Below are positions 26,051-38,412 of a DNA stretch of 64,000 nt, in pieces. The stretch is from positions 21,186,626 to 21,250,625 of the forward strand of contig NC_060906.1 of NCBI RefSeq assembly GCF_014805685.1. Reading direction: 5' to 3'. Below the pieces are notes generated by a model. It saw nothing but the letters and a program-made list of their open reading frames with translations, was not told the DNA's origin and did no database searches. Every line of letters begins with the position of its first letter. Position 1 is the stretch's first letter. A program made the position numbers and the translations under genes. Origin of the DNA: Silurus meridionalis (taxonomy: Eukaryota > Chordata > Actinopteri > Siluriformes > Siluridae).

Positions 26051-27354
26051 TAGGGCTGTGCAATATGGACAAAATAATCATATTGCGATTTTCTGAATGA
26101 ATATTGCGATTGCGATTTTCTTTGCGATTTTGACAATTGTTTTTGCTTTTTCAAACTTTTTTAAACATGCTTTTTCTAAATGTATTCAGTGCACAAGAAG
26201 TGCATAACAAAACATTTCACAATAAAATAACATAGTATTAATAGTTTAATAAACAAAACTGTAGTAAAATTGTCTTTAAAACAGACAAAATAAAATAAAT
26301 TAAGATTAACTAAACTAAATTCCAGTCATAATAAATAAAACTGTTTTTCAGTGCACACATTTCACAATGAAATAACTGTACAGTAGTACTAACTGCTTGA
26401 TAAACAAAACTGTAATAAATTGTCTTAAAAACAGACATGAAATAAATTAAGATGAACTAACCTCAACTCCAGTCATAACAATAAATAAAAACTAACAGAA
26501 ATCAAACCCAAAAAACAGATTGCTCTCTTAAAGGTTTTTTGCAAGAAAAACCAGCATGTCCACCATATCTGTGGTCGTGGCGTAGTATTTCACCTGCTTG
26601 AGCTCGTATTCAACGCCCGCCTTACATTTCTCATACATTTCGGGAATAGCAAATCGTGTGAAATGAGTGCGAGATGGCAGCTGGTATCTTTTGTCGAGTG
26701 TTTGTATTAGTCTTCGGAAGCCGTCTTTACTGAAGATGTGCGCAGGCATCATATCTTTGCATATATAATAGGTGACCGCGTCGTTAATTTCTTTGTGCCG
26801 TTTTGATCCTTTCTCATAAGACATGGCGCTTGCAAATGCTTGAACAATGGATACTTGTTCAATCTGTTCGGGCTGGCTTTGATGTGTGCTTTAGTTTGTT
26901 TCGATGGACTTTGTCGACATGCATTGATCATGCAGTTTTTTATGGCGCTGTTTTAAGTGTTGGAACAGATATGTAGTATTGCTCCGTTTCGTTGGAATAA
27001 TCATTCCACAAGTCTTGCAAATTACCTTGCTCTGTGACACATCCTCTCTCCTGAATCCAAAATACTCCCAAACGACTGACGTTGAATTTCTCTTTGGCAC
27101 CAAATCATTTTTATTTTGACCTGCATCCATATTTTGTTCTTTCCTCCCGCTCGCCGATTCATTTTTTCCGCTCAGCTTCGTCGTGCGCTGCGTGAGCTCT
27201 GATTGGTTAACGTCTTAAAAACATGCGCACAAGAACGTATTCAGAATAAAAATATAAATAAAATAATAGATAAAATCGCAGCCTTATGCGGTTTAGAAAT
27301 CGCATGTGCTTAAATCGCGATTATTTTGCGATTGCGATTAATTGCACAGCCCTA
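26051..27354 (-). mobile_element. hAT DNA transposon, internally deleted copy (1,304 bp)
   Basis: The element has 14-bp perfect terminal inverted repeats (tagggctgtgcaat at the left, attgcacagcccta at the right). It is flanked by an exact 8-bp target duplication, gtagtcag, at 26043-26050 and 27355-27362; 8 bp is the length hAT transposases make. Subterminal gcgatt/aatcgc words are repeated several times inside both ends, as expected of transposase binding sites. The minus strand carries a BED-zinc-finger transposase remnant (26528-27130). The core of the transposase gene is missing, so this copy depends on a transposase supplied from elsewhere. Confidence 0.93.
26528..27130 (-). pseudogene. 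hAT transposase remnant: BED zinc finger plus N-terminal region fused to the extreme C-terminus
   Basis: One frame of about 200 codons with a single in-frame TAA (near 26891). The first part, from an ATG at 27130, encodes a BED-type zinc finger: VWEYFGF, then CKTCG (Cys-x2-Cys) and HLKQRHK (His-x4-His). After the stop the same frame continues with SYEKGSKRHKEINDAVTYYI, KDMMPAHIFSKDGFRRLIQT and PSRTHFTRFAIPEMYEK. This is the conserved 'I..D..P...V...GFR.L...L...Y..PSR' segment of ZBED/hAT transposases. It ends TTTDMVDMLVFLAKNL, where I infer a jump from the TTDMW-like region near the catalytic domain straight to the last ten residues. Full proteins are about 600-700 residues, so the RNase-H-like core is lost. 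Confidence 0.85.
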
Positions 27355-27904
27355 GTAGTCAGCTTGTTTTTTTTTTCCCCTTCCAATTTACATATAAACT
27401 CTTTGACTACCCGGAATTTGCATGTCTTTTTATTTCGGGTTAATGATTCAGGATGCATTACAGGAAATATAAAAGAGTGTTTTTGTTCCAGCGTTCTAAC
27501 TCAGACCTTCCTGACACGGATGCTAAAGGCTACTAAATGGTGCTAAAGAGTCAGAGGGCTGATCTTCTGTTTCACATCATGTGCTGCTCAGGAACATTTT
27601 GGTTCACTGGACATTTGGTACATTTGCATGCCTTCATTCATGAAGTGTGGTGTGTCACATGATTCCCCAGATTACAAGCCAGGTTTGGTCTAGGGAAATT
27701 ACACTCCTCTCCAGTGTCGCGTAAATGTTAAATGATTCCAAATAGCATCACATTACAGTCATTGAATCACTTCAAAGTTGAACAGTTGGATATTTGTTCT
27801 CGTGCTAAAAAAACGAACATCTTTGACTTACTACATTAAAAGTGCAAACTTTGCAGTAGTAACCCAATAAAACAAAAATCAGTACACCTTTCATTCCTGA
27901 GATC

Positions 27905-28290
27905 TTTTTCTTTTGTAATTCGTACGCCCACATTTATTTTTAATGAACGTCCCCGATTAGAAGGATACCAGGGTTTCAAATGGTTCTTAAAAGATCATCT
28001 GCCTTTCTTCAGAGACTTAGAGGCATAGTGTTGCTCAACCGTCCTCTTTATAATACACCAAACATCACAATTCCTGTGAGTCATCTTTTCAGATTTAGCC
28101 CAATGTCATCACACACCCACCACCGTGCTTCACTGTTGGTATTCACTATGCAGTCACTAGTTTTGCTGAGGTTCACACTAAATTTGGTTGTATGAACCCA
28201 ACAAATCTCTCTTGGTCTCATTTTACTGAAGAATATCCTCCTAATAGTCACCAGGCTGCTATTCATGCACTTCAGTAATGCTTAATCTGG
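27905..28290 (-). mobile_element. Tc1-like transposon relic (different family)
   Basis: On the + strand it contains cacacccaccaccgtgcttc, 'actgttggtattc', and cttggtctcattttactgaa. These mirror the minus-strand KHGGGSVMVWG region and flanks of Tc1-type transposases; here the frame gives a degraded EARWWVCDDIG. The copy is broken and its ends were not found. Confidence 0.5.
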
Positions 28291-28648
28291 CAATTTTGAG
28301 CTGGAGAGGTATCAAATTATTATTTTTATTTTTTTGTTTTTTTAAACACTCGTTATAGAGGTTAAAGTTATGCAAATAATGTCCTTTTATCTAAAATGTC
28401 CTAGATTTTTACTGATAACTCCTGTGCCAAGCCTGAAGCACTAGTCCGTCTAGTTTTCCGAACTTGATTGTGCAAGTAATGTGCTGTCCATTCTGTACCA
28501 CCTGTACCTGATTTTTTGCTGCAGTTGTTTTGCAACAGAATTTTAGTTGGTCACACATATTCTGGTATTCTTTTTCCACTAGCAATTCTTCTGATCAGTA
28601 CTGTCTTGTACAATTCTATTCCTTATGGACTCATAATGTGGAGCTGGG

Positions 28649-28862
28649 AAGTGGTAGCTCAGTGGTTAAGGCTCTGGGTTACTAATTGGAAGGTGGTCCC
28701 TTCGAGCCCCAGTATTGCCAAGCTGCCACTCTTGGCCTCTTTTGAACAAGGCCTTTAACTATTTGTGCTTCGGGGGTCTCTATTAGGACTGACCTCATGA
28801 CATCGCCTGTATATGCGAAGAAAGAATTTCACTGTGCTTTTATGTACATGTGATGAGTAAAA
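28649..28862 (+). mobile_element. tRNA-derived SINE (family A)
   Basis: The head gtggtagctcagtggttaag, then ggctctgggttactaattgg, a B-box-like ccttcgagcccc, caagctgccactcttgg and the tail aagaaagaatttcactgtgc all match the 18926 copy. It has a small deletion before the tail (the usual 'ctgaccccagctt' part is shortened). Confidence 0.83.
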
Positions 28863-29037
28863 TGCCCCTTTACCTTTAATACAGATCATTCGGACCGTAA
28901 CTGAGATAAAGTTCTGGTAATCACAGGTCAATTTTCTATCCATGTTTATTTAATTAGGTTCACCAGTGTACTCAGTTTTGTTTCTTTGTTTACATCTTTT
29001 TAACGTGCGTCACTGATCGTATTTACTTTTTTGCACT

Positions 29038-29465
29038 GAGGCCATGTCCACACTAATTATTTTGTTTTCGAAAACGCAGATTTTTTCTCTCACTTTCGGC
29101 TTTCCGTCCACACTGAGACTGTGTTTTCAAAAACGCAGCTTTTTGAAAACGCTTTCCAAAGTGGATACCGTTTAAAAACACCTTTTCTCGCCTCAGCGTC
29201 GACTAACGAAGGCTTTTTGAAAACGATGAGGCATTTTTAGTCGTTGATATGGCGTTTCAAAGAGCATAAATACATAGTAAATAAACACCAGGCAGAAATA
29301 ACACAGGACAAAGCATCTTAGCTTTTGCTCATGCACAGATCAGGGACATAATCGTTTTCAGATGATCCGTGTGCTGAGTGGATGAGCAACTTTTGCGATT
29401 GAAAACGAAAGTGGGATGTGGAGCGTTTTAGGAGAAAACCCCCTTTTCAAATTGATCTGGTCTTA
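29038..29465. mobile_element. MITE-like repeat, second copy
   Basis: It starts catgtccacactaattattt and carries cggctttccgtccacactga, cagctttttgaaaacgctt and ggcgtttcaaagagc, in the same order as 13945-14345. It ends in a segment with gtggatgagcaacttttgcg. No coding capacity. Confidence 0.65.
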
Positions 29466-30464
29466 AATTTAGCATATACTTAGCCTAAGTGTTTACTTTT
29501 AAGTACATAACTTAGTATTTCTACAAGTATTTGGTTTTGTTGGTTCACAAGAGGAAGTAATCTACTTGTCAGTTTAGAAATAATGCAATGTTTGAGACGT
29601 AATTGTTCGACAGTTAATTAGTATTCCACAGAGCTGTATTCACTTGTGTTGTAGAGTGTAGCTTGTAAATAGGTTTCATTTATTTTATTTGAGGTTTATA
29701 TGAATTGCAGGGAAACAACATGAATGGAAAAAATGAAACAAACAGCACAAATCTTTAGAAAAGCCTGATTAATTAGTTTTGCCAAAGTTTCACTGGCTCT
29801 GGTCACAAATTTAATTTTACACGGGCTGATTACACTTGGACAAAAGCCTTGAACACTTGAGACACAAAATAACTAATAATTAAAAGCAAAAAAAACCTAA
29901 AAAAAAACATAGCTACTGCTAGACAAAAACCTTCTCATTTATTACTTCCTTTGAATCTCTTGCTCGTCTTCAACATAAAATGCTGGTCCTTCATCTTCGG
30001 CTTGCACTATCACGGTTTCTTTGTTGTTTTTGCACGGTAAGGATTGTATGTTTTTTTTTTTCTGTGCATGTGTGGCAGAAGGCATTGCTTTAAAACATCA
30101 GACACCAGTAAGAATTCAGCTAAGTGGTGTTACCAGTGTTCATATCTGGTTTATTTGTACTTACCTGCTAGACAAACTGTTCAGCAGCTTTTGATGCTAA
30201 AATGTACCGGAGCTGTGGTGCTTCTCCTGAATCCCCATTACTTGCTTAACCCCTCAAGCATTAGCCATAACTTTTAATCAAATTGTACTATTTGGAATAA
30301 TTTCCATTCATGGATGGCGGAGTAATATTTTAGAGGTTGGACATCAAAACGTGTATCAAGGTCTCCATAAACAAGGAATTCTTAGTTTTTCTAAGAACAA
30401 ATTTATTTAGCTAGTTGTACTTCATTACATTATTTCTTTAAATTTTTATTTGTATTAGAAACGA

Positions 30465-30660
30465 GTTTAGCGCATGTAGGACGTTTTGGGGACAAAGTGA
30501 GATAGGCTGATGGTTTGGACATGTGCAGAGGAGGGACCATGGGGTATATCAGTAGGAGAATGCTAATGAATAAACTGCCAGAAAGGAGGAAAAGAGGAAG
30601 GCCAAGGAGGATGTTTATTGAAGGCATTGACACAGATAAAGTGGTAAAAAAGGAATGTAT
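30465..30660 (+). pseudogene. RTE-like LINE fragment
   Basis: The blocks gtaggacgttttggggacaa, ggtttggacatgtgcagagg, tatatcagtaggagaatgct and agaggaaggccaaggaggat correspond to the WFGHVQRR..GYI.RRML..RRGRPRR part of the same LINE as 12010. It is short and 5'-truncated. Confidence 0.65.
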
Positions 30661-31249
30661 AAGTTTGTTCCTTATAATTATAAGTTTGTCACTAATTATT
30701 TATTTTTTTTGTCATACTCTGACTTTTGAAAGGGTATCCAAGCATCCAAACATTGAGACATTAGACAGTAAGTGGCATGAACGGTGACCCTCTCACCCCA
30801 TTGCCGGCCCAAACTGAGAAGCAGGAAGATCCCTGACAAGACTCTTTATATAAAATGGGCAACATGAGGGACCCCAGTATGCAATAGTTTGCAGAACAGT
30901 GTTTTTATGGTACCAACACGAAGTGGGCCAACACAGAACGGACCGTTAGATGATCACTGGCAATGCTTCAGAGGTTTGATAATTAAAGCCCAGAAGAGCA
31001 GAGGCCCACCTGTCAGGGGACGTAATCAGTACAGATGAATAGTGCTGCTAATTCTGTTTTAATGTAGCTTATAATTGTGTTCTCTCATACCATCTGTTGA
31101 ATGCATGTTTTTCTTCTGCACTACATGTTTTCCAGCAGCTGTACTTCTATTTGCTTCATTAGATTTTACAGCTGGATGTTTGACACCTCTGTGAGTAGGA
31201 GAGGCCTGCTGCCTATATATAGATGATGTTGTGTTTTTGCTTTTGCCCT

Positions 31250-32420
31250 CAGGAGGATGAATGGGAGTTGTACATGTATAGATGGAGGAGTGGATGGACA
31301 TTTATGGATGAATGAAACGAAACTGGTCAGATGGTTGCAAGGATGGATATAGTTATGGTTTGATGAATGGCCAGATGTATGTAATAGATAGATGGAAGAG
31401 TAGATCTTTTTAAGGATGAATTGATGCATGGAAACATTTATGGATGAATAGATGGATTAATATATGTAGTTGGGGCAATGTGTGAATATGAATATTTGGG
31501 TGATTGGATGAATGTGCAGATTTATTGGATAGAAAGATGGATGAATAAATAGATGTAGGTTGTTGAGAAGTAGAATGAATGGACATTTAGGTAGATTGGT
31601 TGGATAGGTAGATGGATAGATAAATAGTTGGATAAATCAATTTGCAGTAGGTGAATGGATGAATATCTTGGTAGGATGGATGGATAAATATATATGTTGG
31701 TGAGTAGGTGAATAAATGTATGTACAAATAGATTGAATGGATGGAAGGACAGAAATACTGTATGTAGTTAAGTAGGTGAATGGATGGATGTATAGGTACT
31801 ATGGAAGGATGGATGGATAGATATAGTTGGGTGAGTAGGTAAATGGATTAATGGGATGAATAGATATGGGTTGGTGAGTAAGAGGAATGGATGGAAGTAC
31901 AGGTAAATTAAATGGATCTATGGATGGATGGATAAATATATGTTAGTGAGTAGGTTACTAAATAGAGAGTAAATGTACAGAAATTGGATGGATGGATGGA
32001 TGGATGGATGGATAAATATATGTTGGTGAGTAAGTTACTAAATAGAGAGTAAATGTACAGAAATTGGATGGATGGATTAATAGATAGATGGATAGATGGA
32101 TGAGGGTGAGTAGGTGAATGGATTGATTGGATGAATAGATATAGGTAGGTGTGTAGGTGAATGGATGAACGTAAAAATGGATAGATAGACATACTGTATT
32201 TTTGGTTGAGTAGGTGAATGAATGAATGTGTACAGGAACATTAGATGGATGAAGAGATATAGGTGGGTGAGTAGGTAAATGGATGTATGTATAGAATAGA
32301 TGGATGAATATTTGGATATATGTGGGGTGAGTGGGTGAATGGATAAATGTGCTGATACGATGGATGGATGGATGGATGGATGGATGAATGAATGGAAAGA
32401 TGGATGGACAAATGATATTA
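31250..32420. repeat. GGAT-based compound minisatellite
   Basis: About 1.2 kb of degenerate GGAT/GAAT tetranucleotides interspersed with 'ggttggtgagtaggtgaat' and 'aatgtacag' words. A near-identical 80-bp period is visible where gataaatatatgtt recurs at 31931 and 32011, each followed by gtgagta(g/a)gttactaaa. Perfect GGAT runs lie near 31985-32010 and 32355-32385. The minus-strand frames (His-Pro-Ser-Ile repeats) are products of the repeat, not a gene. Confidence 0.88.
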
Positions 32421-32498
32421 TTTTCTGAATTCCTTTACAAACACCAGAGAAACTTTGCAGTTCTCTTCTATGGCTGCTCAGCCATCCAGCCGACAAAG

Positions 32499-32531
32499 CA
32501 AAAAAAGAAAGAAAGAAAGAAAGAAAGAAAT
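32499..32531. repeat. (GAAA)n microsatellite
   Basis: About seven AAAG tetranucleotides after a poly-A stretch. Confidence 0.85.
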
Positions 32532-32877
32532 TAACACATGAAATGAAAAAGTAGGAACTCCACTAAGCTGGTTTATTTCTTTCATTGTATATAATTAGCG
32601 CCTCCACTAACTCTATCTCTCAGTGCTTTTCTTCCATTTTTAAAAACACTCAAGCTTTTCTTATTGTCTTAACACCTCCACCCTCCTCGTTTTCATCTTG
32701 TTAGGGTGTTGTTTTGTTCCAGCTGCGTGTGCATTTTAAAAAGCCATAAAGTTGATGTAGAAATAATTATTAAAATTGTTGTAATATTGTTTAACTTGCT
32801 ATTGATTATATACATAACTTAATGAAGTAGCGCCTACATGATGATGTATTCGCTGTCGGAAGCAGAAGCTAACAAGC

Positions 32878-32878
<1 letters not shown>

Positions 32879-32909
<31 letters not shown>
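32879..32909. repeat. (ATC)n microsatellite
   Basis: About ten ATC trinucleotides. It gives a poly-Asp run on the minus strand within a non-gene frame. Confidence 0.92.
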
Positions 32910-33186
32910 CCAGGCCTTATTATTATTATGAGCATCAACACATCATGATAAATGTCACTGCTCCAGAGCATATGTGTTTGGAATATTGTAAACGATTCTG
33001 CTTTTATCCTTGCACAAAGCTTCAGGTAATGTCGACTATGTTCTCCAAAGCCCTTTGGGGTTTTTTTTGTCTTTGCTTTGACCTCTGAACAGAATTTCCT
33101 TTTAAACAAGCTTTAGCATCTCACAGCTTTTTGGTCCGGAGGCTGTTATCTCCCAGCAGCACCGATTTAAACCTGGATTTTAATAA

Positions 33187-33384
<198 letters not shown>

Positions 33385-34460
33385 TGAGGTACAAACGACG
33401 TGAGTCTATTCGTTTTTGATATACGTGCGGGACAAGGAGCTGTGCTCAACATGGAAATTGCAATCGAATTGTAAGATTCTCGTTTATATGCAAATTAGCA
33501 ATGGCTTCTTTTAGCAAAAAATTCAAACGATCGCCAGGAATGGTTCGCCTCGTGCGGTGTGATGTTTTTTTAGTTCCCCCTTCGCTACATGCTCTTTTTA
33601 GGGATAAAGCAGTCGTAAAAAATTTTAACTGACTCCTTTCATATGCTGTCTCTGATTTAATGTGTATAGATATTTTTTTAAGGGGGTTGAAGCAAGGTTT
33701 GCCTTAGCTGAGTTAGTGTAGCTAGTAATGTTAGTTCTCTTGGCTAATCTGTGTGTAAAGCTATTTCAAAACCTAGCACATAATATATTAATCAACTATA
33801 GCGAAATAGTGTCAAATGGTCACATGAAAGCCAGTCACATCACATTTCAACAACTTCAAAATGTGTAATGACATTAGCCAGACTTCAAAAATAGTCAATT
33901 TTTGTATATAGATTTAAAAGGAGTGGAGGATATTTAAGGACTTCAGCTATGTTACGTCTCTTCACAATGACTGAGTAGTTGGAAGTTGTGGCTAAACATA
34001 ACATGAGCTTGGACATGATATAATCTCTCTTTAGGGGTGGTGTTGTGTTTTCTGGCAGAAATTCTGGGTGGGTGTCGCTTACTATTCGACTCATAAATTT
34101 AACCGTCACAAACACTCCCAGAATCTGCAATCTGGGTCTACACCCACTCTGGCTCCTGCATACCGATTACAGTGTGTGTCTTTGTGGGTTTTTACCAGTT
34201 TTTACTTGCACTTGTCTTTCACTTTTGTTGTCTCTTAGGTTATTCTTCTTGTGTTTTTCTTGTTGTTTTGGGTTTTTTCCCCCCTGATTTCCTACTTTTG
34301 TTTATGTTAGTTAACAAAGCACAGTATGAATATTAACCTTCAGTTGACTTTAAATGTTTTATGGATTATTCATCTTGATGATGTAATTGTGCAAAGAGGG
34401 ATTCAAAGCCATTGTGTTCCTTTCATTTGTAGGTACATACATATTTGGATACATACATGC

Positions 34461-34548
<88 letters not shown>
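34461..34548. repeat. (GTCT)n microsatellite, 88 bp
   Basis: About 22 perfect GTCT tetranucleotides. Because four is not a multiple of three, all frames read a CLSV-like repeat without stops, which explains the overlapping open frames here. Confidence 0.96.
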
Positions 34549-34551
<3 letters not shown>

Positions 34552-34554
34552 ACA

Positions 34555-35640
34555 TGCTGTAGGCAGGCTCATTCAGCAACTGGACTCTTCTGCTGTGAAC
34601 CATGTTGTACTAGTTTCAGTATTTGGTTTAGCATTGTCCTGCTGAAATGTATAAGTCTTTCCCTAATAAAGATGTTGTCTGGATAAAGGCATTTGTTGCT
34701 ATAAAACCTACATGTGCCATTCAGAATTTTTATATTGCCCTTGCAGATGTGCAAGCTGCTCATTCTATAAGCTCTAATGCACCATATGCTATTAGAGATG
34801 CAGGCTTTTGAACTACAGGTTTATGATAACAAGCCGGATGGTCCCGCTCCTCTTTAGTCCAGAGGAAATGGCATTTATGGTTTCCATAAACAATTTTAAA
34901 TTGGGAGTTATCTAAACACAAAACACTTGTCCACTTTGCATCAGTCCATTTTAAATAAACTTTGACCCAGAAAGTATGGCGGCGTTTTCGGGTCGTATTC
35001 ACGTCTTCTTCTTTGCATGATAGCGCTTTAACCTGCTTTTGTGAATGACATTGTGAACTGTGCTCACAGACAGTGATTTCTGGAGGTGTTTCTGAGCCCA
35101 GCATGATTTCCATTACAGAGTCATGCCTGTTTTAAATGCAGTACCGCCTGGGGGTCAAAGATCACCAGCATCAAGTGTTGATTTTCACTCTTTTTCCTTG
35201 CTTAAAGGGATTTCTTCAGATTCTCTGAATCTTTTGATGCAAGGTTTTTGCAATATTACTTTGAAGAACATTTGTTATTTGTTTCGCAGTTTGATGACAC
35301 AGATTTTTGCAGATTGGTGAACCCCAGTCATGTTACTGACCTGTTGCCAATGAATCGATTAGTTGCTAAACGTTCCTCCAGCTGTTTCTCTTTAGTAACA
35401 CTTACTTTTCCAGCCTTTTGTTGCCTTGTCCCAATTTTTCAAAAATGTGTTGCAGCCATCAAATAAAAAAAAAATGCTTCATTTATTGTTTTTAAATGGT
35501 ACATTTTCCCTGTTCAAAAATGTGTTTTTGTTTTAGTGTGAATAAAATATCAGTTTATGAGATTTGCTAATCATTGCATGCTGTTTTATGTATATATTAC
35601 ATGGCACTCCCAACTTTTGGAATTGGGTTTATATTAAGAC
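34555..35640 (-). pseudogene. Tc1-like transposon relic with partial transposase
   Basis: The minus-strand frame at 34760-35113 encodes LKWTDAKWTSVLCLDNSQFK, then GNHKCHFLWTKEERDHPAC and PASLIAYGALELIE. The first block is the Tc1 'W...W..VL.SDES.F' motif; here the catalytic SDES reads LDNS, so a key acidic region is altered. Nucleotide landmarks aggcaggctcattcagcaac, cattgtcctgctgaaatgta and caagccggatggtcccgctc mark the 3' half. tgttactgacctgttgccaa and the end word cccaacttttggaattggg mark the other end. The frame is interrupted and the catalytic region is partly deleted. Confidence 0.78.
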
Positions 35641-36961
35641 AAAAAATAGTTTTTCATTTGTTGCAACATTCATGACTCATTAATGATTTATTTACTAATT
35701 TACATACTTTTACTATTCATTCCTTTCCCTTTGTTCTCGGTTAGGGTTGGCTACACATTCAGTATTATGTAACTATTTATATTATTAAGCCCTTTATGTT
35801 CTCAGAAAAGTAAAAGGAGTGGCTACTTAAAAAACATCAAATAAAACCCTAGCTGGGTCAAAAAAAATAAATTCTATCCATGTGTGTTTCGGTTGTTCAG
35901 AAGTGTAAAAATTGTCCTCTTTTAAATTCCTGCTGTTCTCAAGGTGTCCTTCATCAAGGTAACGTCATCGTGCTGAAGTGCAGAGGAGTTTCGCTTCTTT
36001 ATTCTCCTGGCGTTTGTGAGAAAGAGACACCTTTCGCCACACGGCGCTGCGGGTGGGCGCCAATACTTAACGCTGCCTCGCTCCAATCAGCCCCGTGACG
36101 CCTCTGACTCATCAGTCTGAAGCTAATATATGAGGAGATGCTCGGGATCCTGAGCCAAACAATATTAAGCTTCCATAGTGCTGCTTCTGCTCTTGAAATC
36201 TTAAAAGCCATTAGTGATTCTGCTTCTTAAAAAAGTTTTTTGTTCCCCCAAAAACATTACAACAGTTTTATAGCCTCAGTGACTGACTCCTGAAGTGCGC
36301 TTGCAGAGTTAAGAGCTAAACACGGGTAGATCAAATAGAAAGATTTTCATTGCAGGAGTTTCCTAGGCTGGATTGTTCATCTGTCAAACAGAACTTTTGA
36401 AAACGAAACACTGCTGAGTCTGATTCCTAAAGTGCACTTAATACGATTTTAAATATGGAAATCACTGGAGCGATACAAATGCCCCAGAGTGCCCAGGAAG
36501 CTGGCATAGGCAGCTATCAGCAATAAATCCTATCAGCAAGAGCAAAAATTAAAATGAGCCCTGGAAAGAGTATAAAGAGTATACAGGAAAAAGGCTTATG
36601 ATGGATGTGTTACTATGGTAACAGTAACTGTAAATACTTATTTATCTCTGGTTAAAAAACAAAAACATAAATCAATTGTTTATTTATTTAATTATTAATT
36701 TCATGCAAATTATTGGAGCACACCACCGTTTCCCAGATGGAAACAGTTTATACTTGTAGATTTTTTAACCCATTGTTCTAAAAATGATGCTGAATTATAC
36801 TATATACTGCACTATATAATAGTATAATATAGGTGAGGGTCATCGTTAACGATCTTCTGTATCAACTGTGGCCACGCAAACATTTTTTGAGAAAAGGAAA
36901 ATAGAGATTGCAGAGAAAATGTTGTGCCTGGAAAAGAGCAATTCACTTCAGCGAGCACTAA

Positions 36962-37002
36962 GATTGATTGATTGATTGATTAATTAATTAATTAAATAAA
37001 AA
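36962..37002. repeat. (ATTG)n/(ATTA)n microsatellite
   Basis: Four to five ATTG units pass into ATTA units and then AAAT-rich sequence. Confidence 0.85.
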
Positions 37003-37329
37003 TAAAATTAAACATAAAATTTCTATTAATACTTAATTATATTATATGGGGTTTTTTGATGTTTGTAAAAATGTGTAAAAATAATTTTTTTTCCAATACT
37101 TTATTGAATGTGAATGTCATGTTCAGGCTTTTTCAAACTTTTTATAATATTATATAATAATACAATTATTATATTTTCCAGACAGGAATACAATTACCGG
37201 TATTTTATTACCAGGACACACAAAATAATAATAATGATAATAATAATAATTCAAATTGTAAAATATATATCAAATTCTAAAATATATTTGTATTTTAAAC
37301 TGTACAAAAGTTTTTGGTCACCTGACCAC

Positions 37330-37765
37330 AAGATTGTGCTTTTATGAGCATCCCATTCCACATTTAGACCCCAAATTTTTGTAAAAGATGTTCCACTAGA
37401 TGTTGGAGTGTGTTTGTGGAGATTTGTGCTCATTCACTTACAGGAGTGGTAGTAAAGTCAGGTAATGTCAGGTGTAGGTGAGATGAGGAGACCTGGGGTG
37501 CAGTCAGTGTTCACACTGGGATAAGGTCAGAGCTTTATAGCAGGAGATCTTCCACATTAAAACGATGCAAATCATATCTTCATGGAGCTGGTTTTGAAAC
37601 AGGTTTGGGTCTCTTATTTCAACTGAAGGTGAAATGTAATGCTGCTGCATCCAAAGGCGTCCTATACAGTTGTATGCCTCCAACGTTCTGGTAACAGTTT
37701 AGGGAAGAACCACATATGACTGGAAATGTCAGGTGTCTCAAAACTTTTGTAGTATACATACAATA
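37330..37765 (-). mobile_element. Tc1-like transposon relic (same family as 11540)
   Basis: On the + strand it reads gatgttccactagatgttgg, gagatttgtgctcattcac, cctggggtgcagtcagtgtt, tatcttcatggagctggttt and gggaagaaccacatatgact. It ends gtcaggtgtctcaaaacttt. No long frame is left. Confidence 0.75.
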
Positions 37766-38318
37766 GAATGAAAAATGTATAGAAAAAAAACCAATAAATA
37801 GAATATGGTCAGATATGATTTCTGTAAAGAGTTTTTTCTAATATTACATAAATATTAAAGCATAATTTAGAATTACTCATAAGCATGTATTATGGCTGTA
37901 TGAATCCATGTTCAAAGACTCATCAAGGTCTTTATTTTATTATAATCATTATAGTTGCACTGAAATTATTAGGACTGATTTATAAGTGATGCACTTCCTG
38001 CTCATAATTTTAATGCTCATGCTCATGATTCCTTATGCACTGATTTATAAGTATCAGATAATCATTGTTTTACTCATCAGCCAATACGGTTGCAAAGGTT
38101 TTAAGCTGCTGATCATTCAGAACTTTTACTAGCCAAAAAAAGAAAAAAGAAACCGAATTGAAAAAAAGTCACAGATTGCAATTTAACATAAAATATCTCA
38201 TTCTATTTTTTTCTTCATCATTGCTTGACTTTCATTAGTTACCTTAGGAAAGTTACCCCAACAAAATTATCTTTCTTGAGTTTTTGCTATTAATTCAATG
38301 CAAATTAACCAGTGCACA

Positions 38319-38321
<3 letters not shown>

Positions 38322-38412
<91 letters not shown>
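38322..38412. repeat. (GT)n microsatellite with (AT)n end, ~90 bp
   Basis: About 40 uninterrupted GT dinucleotides followed by five AT dinucleotides. Confidence 0.96.

Noticed and set aside
31908..32496. Two long minus-strand frames rich in His-Pro-Ser-Ile.
   Set aside because: They are direct translations of the GGAT minisatellite.
34326..34686. Four overlapping frames with CLSV or RQTD repeats.
   Set aside because: They are produced by the perfect GTCT microsatellite, which is open in every frame.
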